Origin: Acetobacter fallax
Lineage (GTDB): Bacteria; Pseudomonadota; Alphaproteobacteria; Acetobacterales; Acetobacteraceae
Assembly (NCBI RefSeq): GCF_011516735.1
Contig: NZ_WOSX01000024.1
Location: 1-51,440 of the forward strand
Length of the DNA stretch: 51,440 nt
Direction of reading: 5' to 3'
Shown: positions 1 to 7,204 of the stretch, piece by piece
How the letters are laid out: each line of letters opens with the position of its first letter
Numbering within the stretch: position 1 is the first letter of the stretch
Position numbers and translations under genes: made by a program
The notes under the pieces: model-generated
Seen by the model: the letters and a program-made list of their open reading frames with translations, nothing else
Told to the model about the DNA's origin: nothing
The model's database searches: none

Positions 1-269
1 CAACCTCGGCAGCCACAAGAACAAGGCAGCACGGGTAGCTATCCGACAGGTCGGCGCGCGCCTGATCCTCCTGCCAAAATATTCGCCAGACCTAAACCCG
101 ATCGAACAGGTCTTTGCCAAGCTCAAGCACCTCCTCCGCAAGGCCGCAGCCCGAAGCCGAGACGCAGTCAGTTCAACCATCGGCGAACTCCTGCGCAGCT
201 ACACTCCCAGCGAATGCGCCAACTACTTCACCAACTCAGGATATGGACCAACATAAAATCATCACGCTC
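1..269 (+). mobile_element. 3' end of an IS630-family insertion sequence
   Basis: The window opens inside a transposase reading frame and the element appears to end at the GAGC-type tip, seen as GCTC at 266-269 and followed by a TA at 270-271. IS630 elements characteristically insert at TA. The flanking TA is part of a dispersed repeat motif (TTAATGACAACAGAGCC), so the element seems to have landed inside a copy of that repeat. The tip GAGC matches the start of the element at the other end of the window (51335). Confidence 0.7.
2..256 (+). CDS. IS630-family transposase, C-terminal fragment
   Basis: This frame is open from base 2 and encodes the last 84 residues of a transposase. It contains the IS630/Tc1-type DDE C-terminal signature: LLPKYSPDLNPIEQVF followed by KLKHLLRKA, where the E of the NPIEQ stretch is the third catalytic acidic residue. 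It ends with the ECANYF.NSGY motif common in alphaproteobacterial IS630 proteins. The N-terminal part lies outside the window, so whether the full copy is intact cannot be told. Confidence 0.88.
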   Translation, partial: NLGSHKNKAARVAIRQVGARLILLPKYSPDLNPIEQVFAKLKHLLRKAAARSRDAVSSTIGELLRSYTPSECANYFTNSGYGPT

Positions 270-332
270 TAATGACAACAGAGCCTTTCCAAACCATTTT
301 ATTTAAACAAATCAGGGTGCGGAGCTCCGGCT
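270..332. repeat. Partial copy of the dispersed intergenic repeat
   Basis: The sequence begins with AATGACAACAGAGCC and continues with an AAACCATTTTATTTAA-type linker and a diverged GC-rich arm. These are the same modules, in the same order, as at 15226, 37370 and elsewhere in the window. The copy is truncated by the IS element on its left. Confidence 0.7.
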
Positions 333-402
333 CACACACTTCCTGAAACCGCCATCCCAATATCCGGTCGGAAAAATTTATCGATAAACGCAAAAAAAAT
401 GT

Positions 403-418
403 TGCATGGAACCATGCA
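403..418. promoter_or_regulatory. Palindrome upstream of the PadR operon (candidate operator)
   Basis: TGCATGG and CCATGCA form a perfect 7-bp inverted repeat separated by two A residues, 64 bp upstream of the PadR start codon and just after an A-rich stretch that could hold promoter elements. PadR-family repressors often autoregulate through inverted repeats containing CATG or ATGT/ACAT halves. The assignment to this regulator is inference from position. Confidence 0.45.
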
Positions 419-441
419 CCGCATGCTACCTGTTAATGCAA

Positions 442-458
442 GGTTCCTGTCCGGAACC
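442..458 (+). promoter_or_regulatory. Inverted repeat in the PadR leader
   Basis: GGTTCC and GGAACC are separated by 5 bases (tgtcc), directly before the purine-rich ribosome binding site and about 24 bp upstream of the GTG start. It could be a second operator half or a short RNA hairpin affecting translation. The sequence does not decide between these. Confidence 0.3.
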
Positions 459-481
459 AGGAGCAGGGAGTCCCCCATTCC

Positions 482-817
482 GTGGAGCCAAATCTTGTCC
501 AGTTCAGAAAAGGCGTTCTGGATCTGTGCGTTCTCGCACTTCTCGAACGCGCCGACGCATACGGATATGAAATCGCAAGCCGCCTGGCAGACGCAATCGA
601 TATGGGGGAAGGCACGATCTACCCGCTGATGAGACGGATGCAGAAAGAGCAGCTGGTTTCCACCTATCTGGTGGAATCCCCCTCCGGACCACCACGAAAA
701 TACTACCGCCTGACAGAAGAAGGACGGCAAAGTCTTCTGCGCCAGAAGGCGGCCTGGACAGACTTTACCCAGGCCGTAAACGCCGTGCTGGATGCCGGCC
801 AGGATGGAACATCATGA
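482..817 (+). CDS. PadR-family transcriptional regulator
   Basis: A 111-residue winged-helix protein of the short PadR type (PF03551), normally 100-115 residues. Residues 1-80 show the family pattern: FRKGVLDLCVLALL, then YGYEIASRL, then GEGTIYPLMRRM for the recognition helix, and PRKYYRLTEEG for the wing. The GTG start is chosen because a purine-rich AGGAGCAGGGAG tract lies upstream and the family motif starts within a few residues. It overlaps the next gene by 4 bases, so the two are probably co-translated. In this conserved neighbourhood (PadR, HAAS/DUF1700, GIN/DUF4097-like protein) the regulator most likely controls its own operon in response to envelope or drug stress. The ligand is unknown. 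Confidence 0.85.
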   Translation: MEPNLVQFRKGVLDLCVLALLERADAYGYEIASRLADAIDMGEGTIYPLMRRMQKEQLVSTYLVESPSGPPRKYYRLTEEGRQSLLRQKAAWTDFTQAVNAVLDAGQDGTS

Positions 818-1398
818 ACGAAAAAGACGACTTCATGCGCCGTCTCGCCGGAGGACTGCGTGGCATGCCAAAAGACACCGCCACCGATATCCTTCAGGAT
901 TATGAGGGACATTTCGGGGAGGGACGCCGCGCCGGCCGCAGCGATGCCGACATAGCCCATCAACTCGGTGATCCGGCGCGACTGGCGCGGGAGCTTCGCG
1001 CCGAAGCCGGCATCCGGCGCTGGGAAGACGAACGCAGCATGGCAGCCGCTCTTGGCGCCATCGTCGGCCTGCTCGGGCTGGCCGCGCTGGATCTGTTCAT
1101 CGTTATCCCCGTTCTGATCACTATTCTTATCGTCGTGTTCTGCCTGGCACTCGCCGCCGTCTGCATCGGTTTCGCCGGCCTGGTCATCCTTCCGTTCGCC
1201 ATACTCAATATCCTCCCGTCATCGGACGGAAGCTGGTTGCAGAATATTCTGATCGGTCTGGGGCTTTTCAGCGCAGGTGTCTCGGGAACCGCGTTCTGCG
1301 CACTGTTTCTGATCGGCCTCACCGATCTGGTCTCACGATATGCACGCGCCCATTTCCGCCTGATTTCTCCAGGCGCCTCCCTCTCAGCAGGAGTATGA
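814..1398 (+). CDS. HAAS/DUF1700-domain integral membrane protein
   Basis: A 194-residue protein with a soluble N-terminal helical domain (about residues 1-70) of the HAAS/DUF1700 type, recognisable from the pattern FMRRLAGGLRGMP...DILQDYEGHF...IAHQLGDPARLAREL. The rest is membrane, with hydrophobic stretches near 76-96, 97-132 and 144-170. HAAS domains are found next to PadR regulators and are thought to pass a signal between the membrane and the regulator; no enzymatic activity is known. The start overlaps the PadR stop (ATGA), and the next gene begins three bases after its stop, so all three form one operon. Confidence 0.82.
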   Translation: MNEKDDFMRRLAGGLRGMPKDTATDILQDYEGHFGEGRRAGRSDADIAHQLGDPARLARELRAEAGIRRWEDERSMAAALGAIVGLLGLAALDLFIVIPVLITILIVVFCLALAAVCIGFAGLVILPFAILNILPSSDGSWLQNILIGLGLFSAGVSGTAFCALFLIGLTDLVSRYARAHFRLISPGASLSAGV

Positions 1399-1401
1399 TC
1401 C

Positions 1402-2160
1402 ATGATCCGTGGTCTTGTTGTCGCCGCTGTTGGCGGTGCTGTTCTCTCAATGGGCTGCTTTTCGGTGATGCACGCCCTCGGCCCTGTTTCTATGACAGAC
1501 TATCTGGAATCCGCGACGACGGGCAGTCATCATCACGGCCCCATGGCCCGGCGGGACATCCCATGGCAGGGAGGAACCCGGCTTGAAATTTCATTTCCTG
1601 CAAACGTGATTTACACACAGGGTCCGGCACCATCGATCAGTGTTGAAGGCCCTCAGGATCTGATCAGCGGCATCACGTTATCGGGCAATGTCATCAGCGG
1701 AACGGGCCATCAATGGAACTGGCGGTCTGGCCACCATGACGGTGTCACGCTGCGAATAACAGCCCCGGCGGTCAGCGACCTGGCCATCAGTTCTGCTGCC
1801 TCCGTACACCTGAACGACATCGCTCTGCCAGAACTCAGACTGTCCGTCGATGGTGCCGCAAGCATTACCGGAAACGGACGCGCTGACCGGATCGTTCTGT
1901 CATCCGATGGCGCCAGCAGCGTGAATCTGTCCGATATGACCGTAAAAGATGCTGATATCAGCATCGCCGGTGCCGGATCAGTGAAAGTCGGACCGACCGG
2001 GCACGCCAGCGTTTCAATTGACGGCGTCGGATCAGTGAAACTGACGCGCTATCCCCGAACACTCGACAAACATATCTCGGGCGTCGGTTCAGTCTCGGTC
2101 CCTCCGAAACCTGCTGACAACACCAGCAGCAGTGCAGATGATGACGGCGTATCTCTCTGA
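1402..2160 (+). CDS. Exported GIN-domain (DUF2807/DUF4097-like) protein
   Basis: A 252-residue protein with a hydrophobic N-terminal segment (residues 1-26, MIRGLVVAAVGGAVLS...) likely to act as a signal peptide or anchor. Behind it lies a beta-solenoid-like region rich in short repeats of the type S-x-D-G-A-x-S and G-A-G-S-V-K-V, typical of GIN (putative head domain of trimeric autotransporter-like adhesins) proteins. A His-rich patch (HHHGPM) sits near residue 46. The start is preceded by GCAGGAG, which also encodes the tail of the previous gene. Function is not established; with its PadR and HAAS partners it is probably an envelope stress output. Confidence 0.75.
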   Translation: MIRGLVVAAVGGAVLSMGCFSVMHALGPVSMTDYLESATTGSHHHGPMARRDIPWQGGTRLEISFPANVIYTQGPAPSISVEGPQDLISGITLSGNVISGTGHQWNWRSGHHDGVTLRITAPAVSDLAISSAASVHLNDIALPELRLSVDGAASITGNGRADRIVLSSDGASSVNLSDMTVKDADISIAGAGSVKVGPTGHASVSIDGVGSVKLTRYPRTLDKHISGVGSVSVPPKPADNTSSSADDDGVSL

Positions 2161-2164
2161 TTTA

Positions 2165-2237
2165 TTATAAACAGATCAGGTGACAGGGACCTGCGGTCCC
2201 TGCCGGGTCCGGGCAGAGCCCGGATACTCTGATCCAA
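2165..2237. repeat. Short copy of the dispersed intergenic repeat
   Basis: This contains the GC-rich module (GGGACCTGCGGTCCCTGCC, then GGTCCGGGCAGAGCCCGG) seen in the larger blocks. It lies in the 3'-3' gap between the GIN-domain gene and leuA. Its self-complementary halves (GGGACC/GGTCCC, CCGGG/CCCGG) could form hairpins in transcripts from either strand. Confidence 0.75.
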
Positions 2238-2271
2238 TGGGTCACTCTCCACAGACCCCGGTAGCGGAACT

Positions 2272-3846
2272 TCAGGCCGGCAACGCTTCCGGCTCTGTCC
2301 GGGCACGCTTGACCAGCAACTTGTTCAGCGCATGAACATAGGCACGGACCGCAGAAACAACCGTGTCAGCATCTGCCCCCTGACCGTCAACCAGCTTTCC
2401 ATCTTCCTCCAGACGGACCGTAGTACGCGCCTGAGCATCGGTGCCTTCCGTCACAGCGCCAACAGAATACAGCGCCAGACGAGCCGTGTGCGGATAAGCG
2501 CTACGGATGGCATTGAACGCCGCATCGACCGGACCATTTCCCGTCGCCGTGGCTTCCACCAGCTCACCGTCAATTTCCAGTTCAAGTGTTGCCTCAGCCG
2601 GCCGTCTGGAGCCGGCGCTGACATCCAGCGACAGAAAGCGTATCCGCTGATGATCACGAACTTCATCGTCAACAAGCGCAACAATGTCTTCGTCGTAAAC
2701 CACCTTCTTATGATCCGCGAGATCCTTGAACCGCGCGAACGCATCATTCAGCTGGTTATCGCCAAGCGTATACCCCAGGGCCGCCAGCTTATCGCGGAAT
2801 GCCGCCCGGCCGGAATGCTTCCCCATAACCAGCGACGATTTCGACCAGCCCACACTCTCAGGCGTCATGATCTCATAGGTCGCAGCATTCTTCAGCACGC
2901 CATCCTGATGAATGCCACTCTCATGCGCAAAGGCATTGCGACCCACGATCGCCTTGTTCGGCTGCACATCAAAACCCGTCGTCGTGGAAAGCATCCGCGA
3001 CAGCTTCAGCAGCTTTTCCGTCTGAATCCGGTTGGTGAACGGATACTGATCGTGGCGCGTGCGGAGCGCCATGACGATCTCTTCCAGCGCGGCATTACCG
3101 GCACGCTCACCAATGCCATTGATGGTACATTCGATCTGACGCGCTCCGCCACGCAGCGAAGCCAGCGTGTTGGCAACCCCCAGCCCGAGATCGTTATGGT
3201 TATGCGCTGAGAAAATCACCTTATCAGCACCCGGCACCCGACTCTTCAGCATCGCGAAGATGCATTCCATATCCTCAGGCGTGGCATAACCGACAGTATC
3301 CGGAATATTGATCGTGGTGGCACCGGCCTTAATCGCGGCCTCAACACAACGACCCAGGAAATCCGGCTCCGTGCGGGAGCCGTCCTCGGCAGACCATTCA
3401 ACATCATCCGTCAGGTTCCGGGCCGCCACGTTTCCAGCCGTGACAATCTCCAGAACAGTCTCCGGCTCCATTCGCAGCTTATATTTCATGTGCAGCGGAG
3501 AGGTGGAGATGAAGTTATGAATACGACCGCGCTCAGCATGTGCAATAGCCTGCCCGGCAGCCGTGATGTCATTCTTCCCGCCCGAACGGGCCAGCGCGCA
3601 GACGACCGCACCACGGACAACACGGGCAATCTCGGCAACCGACTCGAAATCACCTTTGGAAGCGACGGGGAAACCGGCCTCGATCACATCCACCCCGAGA
3701 TCGGCAAGAGCCTCCGCCATACGCAGCTTCTCTTCGAGATTCATCGAGAAACCAGGAGACTGCTCTCCGTCACGCAGAGTGGTGTCGAAAATAAACACCC
3801 GGTCGTCGGAGACGCGACCGAAAGAAGGATGATCGAAGGTCGTCAT
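2272..3846 (-). CDS. leuA: 2-isopropylmalate synthase
   Basis: Condenses acetyl-CoA with 2-oxoisovalerate, the first committed step of leucine synthesis, in the cytoplasm. The 524-residue protein shows the DRE-TIM metallolyase signature FIFDTTLRDGEQSPG near the N-terminus, the metal-binding AHNHNDLGLGVANTLA and HESGIHQDG motifs, and a C-terminal LeuA dimer (leucine feedback) domain over about the last 130 residues. The start at 3846 is preferred over a longer frame because GAGG lies just upstream and the family sequence begins here. The gene stands alone; the 5' leader of about 330 bp carries small hairpins. Length and motifs match the bacterial LeuA type 1 class. Confidence 0.95.
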   Translation of the reverse strand: MTTFDHPSFGRVSDDRVFIFDTTLRDGEQSPGFSMNLEEKLRMAEALADLGVDVIEAGFPVASKGDFESVAEIARVVRGAVVCALARSGGKNDITAAGQAIAHAERGRIHNFISTSPLHMKYKLRMEPETVLEIVTAGNVAARNLTDDVEWSAEDGSRTEPDFLGRCVEAAIKAGATTINIPDTVGYATPEDMECIFAMLKSRVPGADKVIFSAHNHNDLGLGVANTLASLRGGARQIECTINGIGERAGNAALEEIVMALRTRHDQYPFTNRIQTEKLLKLSRMLSTTTGFDVQPNKAIVGRNAFAHESGIHQDGVLKNAATYEIMTPESVGWSKSSLVMGKHSGRAAFRDKLAALGYTLGDNQLNDAFARFKDLADHKKVVYDEDIVALVDDEVRDHQRIRFLSLDVSAGSRRPAEATLELEIDGELVEATATGNGPVDAAFNAIRSAYPHTARLALYSVGAVTEGTDAQARTTVRLEEDGKLVDGQGADADTVVSAVRAYVHALNKLLVKRARTEPEALPA

Positions 3847-3894
3847 GGAAGCCTCAAATGTCTGTCTGTGCGGACAATGACAGTCCGTTCCCCT

Positions 3895-3919
3895 GTTTCG
3901 GTCACCAGTGACACGAAAC
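3895..3919 (-). promoter_or_regulatory. Hairpin in the leuA leader
   Basis: On the minus strand GTTTCG, a bulged T and GTCAC pair with GTGAC and CGAAAC around a 2-base loop. This gives an 11-bp stem about 50 bases upstream of the leuA start. The rest of the 3847-4180 gap shows no gene. A candidate AT-rich promoter stretch lies near 4095-4115. Whether the hairpin attenuates leuA is unproven; no leucine-rich leader peptide was recognised. Confidence 0.3.
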
Positions 3920-4180
3920 ACACTTTACCATTTACCCCCTAAGCGTACTGACATCGCGTCAGCCTGCTCGCTCAGGGGCAGATAAGTCGAAGAAGAAGTC
4001 GGGAAAGGAGAGACTGGCTGCGCGCGCACATCATCGGCGCGCTGAAGCGCGGCATCGACTCAGAAAGGGCGCGGGCAAAAACCATGAGTTGTTTTTATGA
4101 TAAAGACCGCAACGATGCAACCGGGACAGTCCGGGCCGGGACAAAGCTCCAGCCCTGCCCCGGTTACTCCCGGAACGCGC

Positions 4181-4507
4181 TCAGACGAGCCCCTGAACCC
4201 ACGATTTAAGCTGGCTCTTCGGCAGCGCACCAACCTTCGTCTCGACCGGCTTGCCGTCCTTGAAAAGAATCAATGTCGGAATCCCACGGACGCCAAAATT
4301 CGTCGGCGTCTGGGGGTTCTCGTCAATATTGACCTTGGCGACCGTCAGCTTGCCCCTGAATTCCGCGCCGATCTCATCAAGAGCCGGAGCGATCATCTTG
4401 CAGGGACCGCACCATTCCGCCCAGAAATCCACGAGGACGGGTCCGGACGCCTTAAGCACATCGGTCTCAAAAGTGGCATCGCTGACAGCGACAGTGTTCT
4501 CGCTCAT
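4181..4507 (-). CDS. trxA: Thioredoxin
   Basis: A 108-residue cytoplasmic disulfide reductase with the redox-active WCGPC at residues 32-36, the buried Asp of the [11 protein letters not shown] stretch, and the cis-proline loop in GIPTLILF. The length is exactly that of classical thioredoxin 1. It would be reduced by thioredoxin reductase (not in the window) and serve ribonucleotide reductase, methionine sulfoxide reductase and peroxiredoxins. The start is the only in-frame ATG at the family's N-terminus. It is transcribed towards leuA but separated from it by over 300 bp, so it is probably independent. Confidence 0.96.
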   Translation of the reverse strand: MSENTVAVSDATFETDVLKASGPVLVDFWAEWCGPCKMIAPALDEIGAEFRGKLTVAKVNIDENPQTPTNFGVRGIPTLILFKDGKPVETKVGALPKSQLKSWVQGLV

Positions 4508-4682
4508 GATGATCTTCCTAAATCTGGTGTGACTGAAGAGTTGGTCTGAGCGCGCTCCAGGTCAAGCCCCCGCACACAGACATCCACAGATGATTTGTCA
4601 GAAGCCGCACAGGGAAACAACAACAGGCTTATATCACCTGACGTAGCCGAGCCCGGCAGTCCACGCAGCAAACGACCCGTCG

Positions 4683-5612
4683 CTACCGCTCAGCGCCCTT
4701 GTCATGAACAGCCACAAGACATGCCGCCCCCAGCAATCCCGCATCGCGCGCAAGAACAGCCTGCTTCACGAGAACACCGGGTTCTTTCACAAGAATCCGC
4801 TCGCGTACAGCAAGATCAACAGCCCTGACCAGCGCGGCAGAATTTCCAAGTCCTCCGCCAACAGGAATCACAGTACAGCCCGTGACATTAATAACAAGCG
4901 CCAGAGCCGAACTCAGATACCCGAGATAAAAATCCATCGTGCGGGAAGCCTGCGCATCCTTCCTTTCCCACGCGGAAAGGATCGCACGACTGTCAGCAGG
5001 CGCCCCGCCAGCCCACACATGCAGCCGCTCAAGCGCCCGCGCTCCGGCGATCGTGTCCAGGCAGCCGGTCTGCCCGCAACCACACCGAAAAGACGGGATC
5101 ACCGCAGACAGATCCATTCCGGCCGGCACACGGGGCGGCGGGATGATGAACGGGCCATGCCCCCACTCTCCCGTCACACCCCCCAGTCCCTGCACAATGC
5201 GTCCGTCGATAACGTGGCCTCCGCCAACACCCGTGCCGAGAATGATGCCGAACACATTGCTATGCCCGCGCGCCACACCAAAACGCGCCTCAGCAAGCGC
5301 GAAACAGTCCGCATCATTGGCAATCAGAACCGTCCGCCCCGTCTTCACACTCAGCAACCGGGACAGATCCGTCGTCGCAAGGCAGGGAATATTGGCCGCA
5401 TGCACAACACCCGTCGCGGGATTCTCCACTCCTGCAATCGCGATATGCAAAGGCACACCCGGCCAGGGCGCACAGAGATCAGCAAGAATTCCGACAAAGG
5501 AGTCGAGATCGGCAACAGGCGTCGGAGCAGCCTGGCGATGTGTCAGATGACCATCAGGAGAGGCAACGGCAAAATCAATAAACGAGCCGCCAATATCCGC
5601 ACAGAGAATCAT
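4683..5612 (-). CDS. nagK: ROK-family sugar kinase, probably N-acetylglucosamine kinase
   Basis: A 309-residue ROK kinase. The start at 5612 is chosen because the phosphate-binding DIGGSFIDFAVA (residues 6-17) must lie at the N-terminus. Longer frames would add residues that do not match the family. The catalytic Asp is in NDAD near residue 100, the GTGVGGG phosphate loop is at 126-132, and the ROK zinc site is formed by the EWGHG histidine (about 152) with the CGCGQTGC cysteines (177, 179, 184). These features fit NagK or a related hexose kinase. Divergent from the ROK repressor and adjacent to nagB and GH20 genes, it most likely phosphorylates GlcNAc entering through the MFS permease. Glucose or fructose kinase activity cannot be excluded from sequence. 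Confidence 0.85.
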   Translation of the reverse strand: MILCADIGGSFIDFAVASPDGHLTHRQAAPTPVADLDSFVGILADLCAPWPGVPLHIAIAGVENPATGVVHAANIPCLATTDLSRLLSVKTGRTVLIANDADCFALAEARFGVARGHSNVFGIILGTGVGGGHVIDGRIVQGLGGVTGEWGHGPFIIPPPRVPAGMDLSAVIPSFRCGCGQTGCLDTIAGARALERLHVWAGGAPADSRAILSAWERKDAQASRTMDFYLGYLSSALALVINVTGCTVIPVGGGLGNSAALVRAVDLAVRERILVKEPGVLVKQAVLARDAGLLGAACLVAVHDKGAER

Positions 5613-5737
5613 GCCTGCTTCCGTCTGCAACCGGATGCCGGAAACAGGGCTCGTGATACCGCGGCAGACTGCCGGGCCGTCCACCGCTTCACCATCCACA
5701 TCCTCGTCATCTCCGGTTACCAGGCGCCTGCCCTTTT

Positions 5738-5760
5738 GTAAATATGCGACTGATATTTAC
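5738..5760. promoter_or_regulatory. Candidate ROK-repressor operator
   Basis: GTAAATAT (5738-5745) and ATATTTAC (5753-5760) form a perfect 8-bp inverted repeat with a 7-base spacer. It lies between the divergent kinase and regulator genes. The arms resemble the AT-rich TATTT/AAATA halves of NagC/Mlc operators. A second AT-rich palindrome (ATTTAAAT, 5817-5824) lies between this site and the preferred regulator start. The site is placed to control both divergent genes. Confidence 0.6.
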
Positions 5761-5838
5761 GGCAAGATGGTTTACCCTCTAAAAAAACCAGCCGGCACGA
5801 TGGTCGGTGCCGCGTATTTAAATTTGTCAGGACATTCC

Positions 5839-6996
5839 ATGGTGCCCGGATCCGCAACGCTCTCAGCAGGCCATCGCCAGATTCTGAGCGCAATCAGCCG
5901 GGAAGGCCCCAGGAGCCGCACGGAACTGGCCGGACTGCTCGGTCTCAGCAAGGCCAGCATTTCCGGCCTGGTACGCGATCTTCTGGAACAGAATATCCTG
6001 TGTGAACAGGAGCTCATTTTCGGAATCGGCCGCCCGTCAGTTTCCCTGGCCGTGCGCGCCGATGCCGCGAGTTTTATCGGAATTTCGCTTCAGCAGGATC
6101 CGGCCGTTCTGCTGCTGACCGATCTGCACGGCACCGTCCATGCACGCCTCGAACTTCCTCGCCTTTCAGACCCGGATGAAGCCGTTGAAAGCCTCGCAAA
6201 CGGCATTCAGAGCCTTAAAAAAGAGGGGGGAGACGCCGCGGATCGTCTTTCCGGCATCGGCATCGCCCTGCCAGGTTTCGTCTCCCGCGACCGTCTCACC
6301 TGCATCACCAGCACCGCTCACGGCTGGAAAAACGTGAATATCGGCACGGCTCTGGCCGAACGCACCGGACTACCCACCTGGGTGGAAAACGATGCGAACG
6401 CCCTCATTCTCGGCGAGGAACTGTTCGGTCCACTTCGCGGCAGTCCTGATTTCAGCATGCTTTTCGTCAGCCACGGTATTGGGTGCGCCCATATCGTCAA
6501 TGGCCGGCTTCTGCGCGGAAATTCCGGTGGAGCCGGTGAAATTTCCCATGCGCCGGTCGCCATCGACGGGTTCGGCGCCCTGCCCTGCCGCTGCGGCAAC
6601 AAAGGCTGCCTTGAAACCGTTTCCTCGCTTCTGGCAATCGGCAACGCCGCCCGGCGCGCGGAACTGCCCACAGATATCGCAGAGCTGGCCGATCTGGCAG
6701 CAGCCGGTCAGCCCGATGCGCTCTCCATTCTGCATCAGGCCGGCTCCGCAATGGGGATCGCAACAGCACAACTGATCCAGATGCTTGATCCCAGCCATGT
6801 CGTGGTCATGCTCGATCACACACTTCACGACAGCGTTTTCGGCCACGCACTCATGAATGAGGCTGAATCTCACATTTTACACCGAACCGGTGTCAAAACG
6901 ATGATCCACTTCCGTGATTTCGCGCCGGAAGGATTCGCGGCTGGCGCCGCAAGTCTGGCCGCACGGTATTTTATTTTTGGCCCCGAAGCCGGCTGA
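5839..6996 (+). CDS. ROK-family transcriptional repressor (NagC/Mlc-like)
   Basis: A 385-residue protein with an N-terminal winged helix-turn-helix (about 10-60: GHRQILSAIS..GPRSRTELAGLLGLSKASISGLVRDLL) followed by a ROK sugar-binding domain. The ROK domain carries a zinc motif (CRCGNKGCLE), an ENDANALI stretch and a GHAL-type C-terminal half. The start at 5839 has AGGA about 7 bases upstream and gives a normal-length N-terminus; in-frame ATGs at 5767 and 5800 are alternatives. Binding of a sugar or sugar phosphate would release it from DNA. The candidate operators at 5738-5760 and about 7086-7111 suggest it controls the kinase and the receptor operon. Confidence 0.85.
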   Translation: MVPGSATLSAGHRQILSAISREGPRSRTELAGLLGLSKASISGLVRDLLEQNILCEQELIFGIGRPSVSLAVRADAASFIGISLQQDPAVLLLTDLHGTVHARLELPRLSDPDEAVESLANGIQSLKKEGGDAADRLSGIGIALPGFVSRDRLTCITSTAHGWKNVNIGTALAERTGLPTWVENDANALILGEELFGPLRGSPDFSMLFVSHGIGCAHIVNGRLLRGNSGGAGEISHAPVAIDGFGALPCRCGNKGCLETVSSLLAIGNAARRAELPTDIAELADLAAAGQPDALSILHQAGSAMGIATAQLIQMLDPSHVVVMLDHTLHDSVFGHALMNEAESHILHRTGVKTMIHFRDFAPEGFAAGAASLAARYFIFGPEAG

Positions 6997-7085
6997 CCCC
7001 GGAATGATAAACTGCGGGAACAGTCATATTTGTGTCTTTTCCGCAACAATATTACCAGGAAAATACGAAAACCGTTTGTTCACCG

Positions 7086-7111
7086 TATAAAATAAATAGC
7101 CATATTTTTGT
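7086..7111. promoter_or_regulatory. Candidate second ROK operator upstream of the receptor gene
   Basis: AAATA (7094-7098) and TATTT (7103-7107) surround GCCA, with further imperfect symmetry on both sides. It lies in an AT-rich stretch about 95 bp before the TonB-receptor start. The half-sites match the TATTT/AAATA type seen in the palindrome at 5738-5760. AT-rich hexamers nearby could serve as -10 elements, but no single promoter can be picked with confidence. Confidence 0.45.
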
Positions 7112-7204
7112 AACTATTGCACACAAATGAAATCTGGTCATTCTGATTAACACATCGCAATGACCCGCTCCTGTCCGCCAGAGCCTGCCAGAGGAATTGA
7201 TATA

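Noticed and set aside
332..730. Open frame of 132 codons on the minus strand across the PadR gene
   Set aside because: It overlaps a well supported PadR gene, has no family resemblance and no ribosome binding site.
2332..3210. 292-codon plus-strand frame inside leuA
   Set aside because: Arg-rich translation typical of the antisense frame of a high-GC gene; leuA on the minus strand explains the region.
4704..5741. 345-codon plus-strand frame over the ROK kinase
   Set aside because: Opposite-strand shadow; the kinase has all catalytic motifs and the frame here has none.
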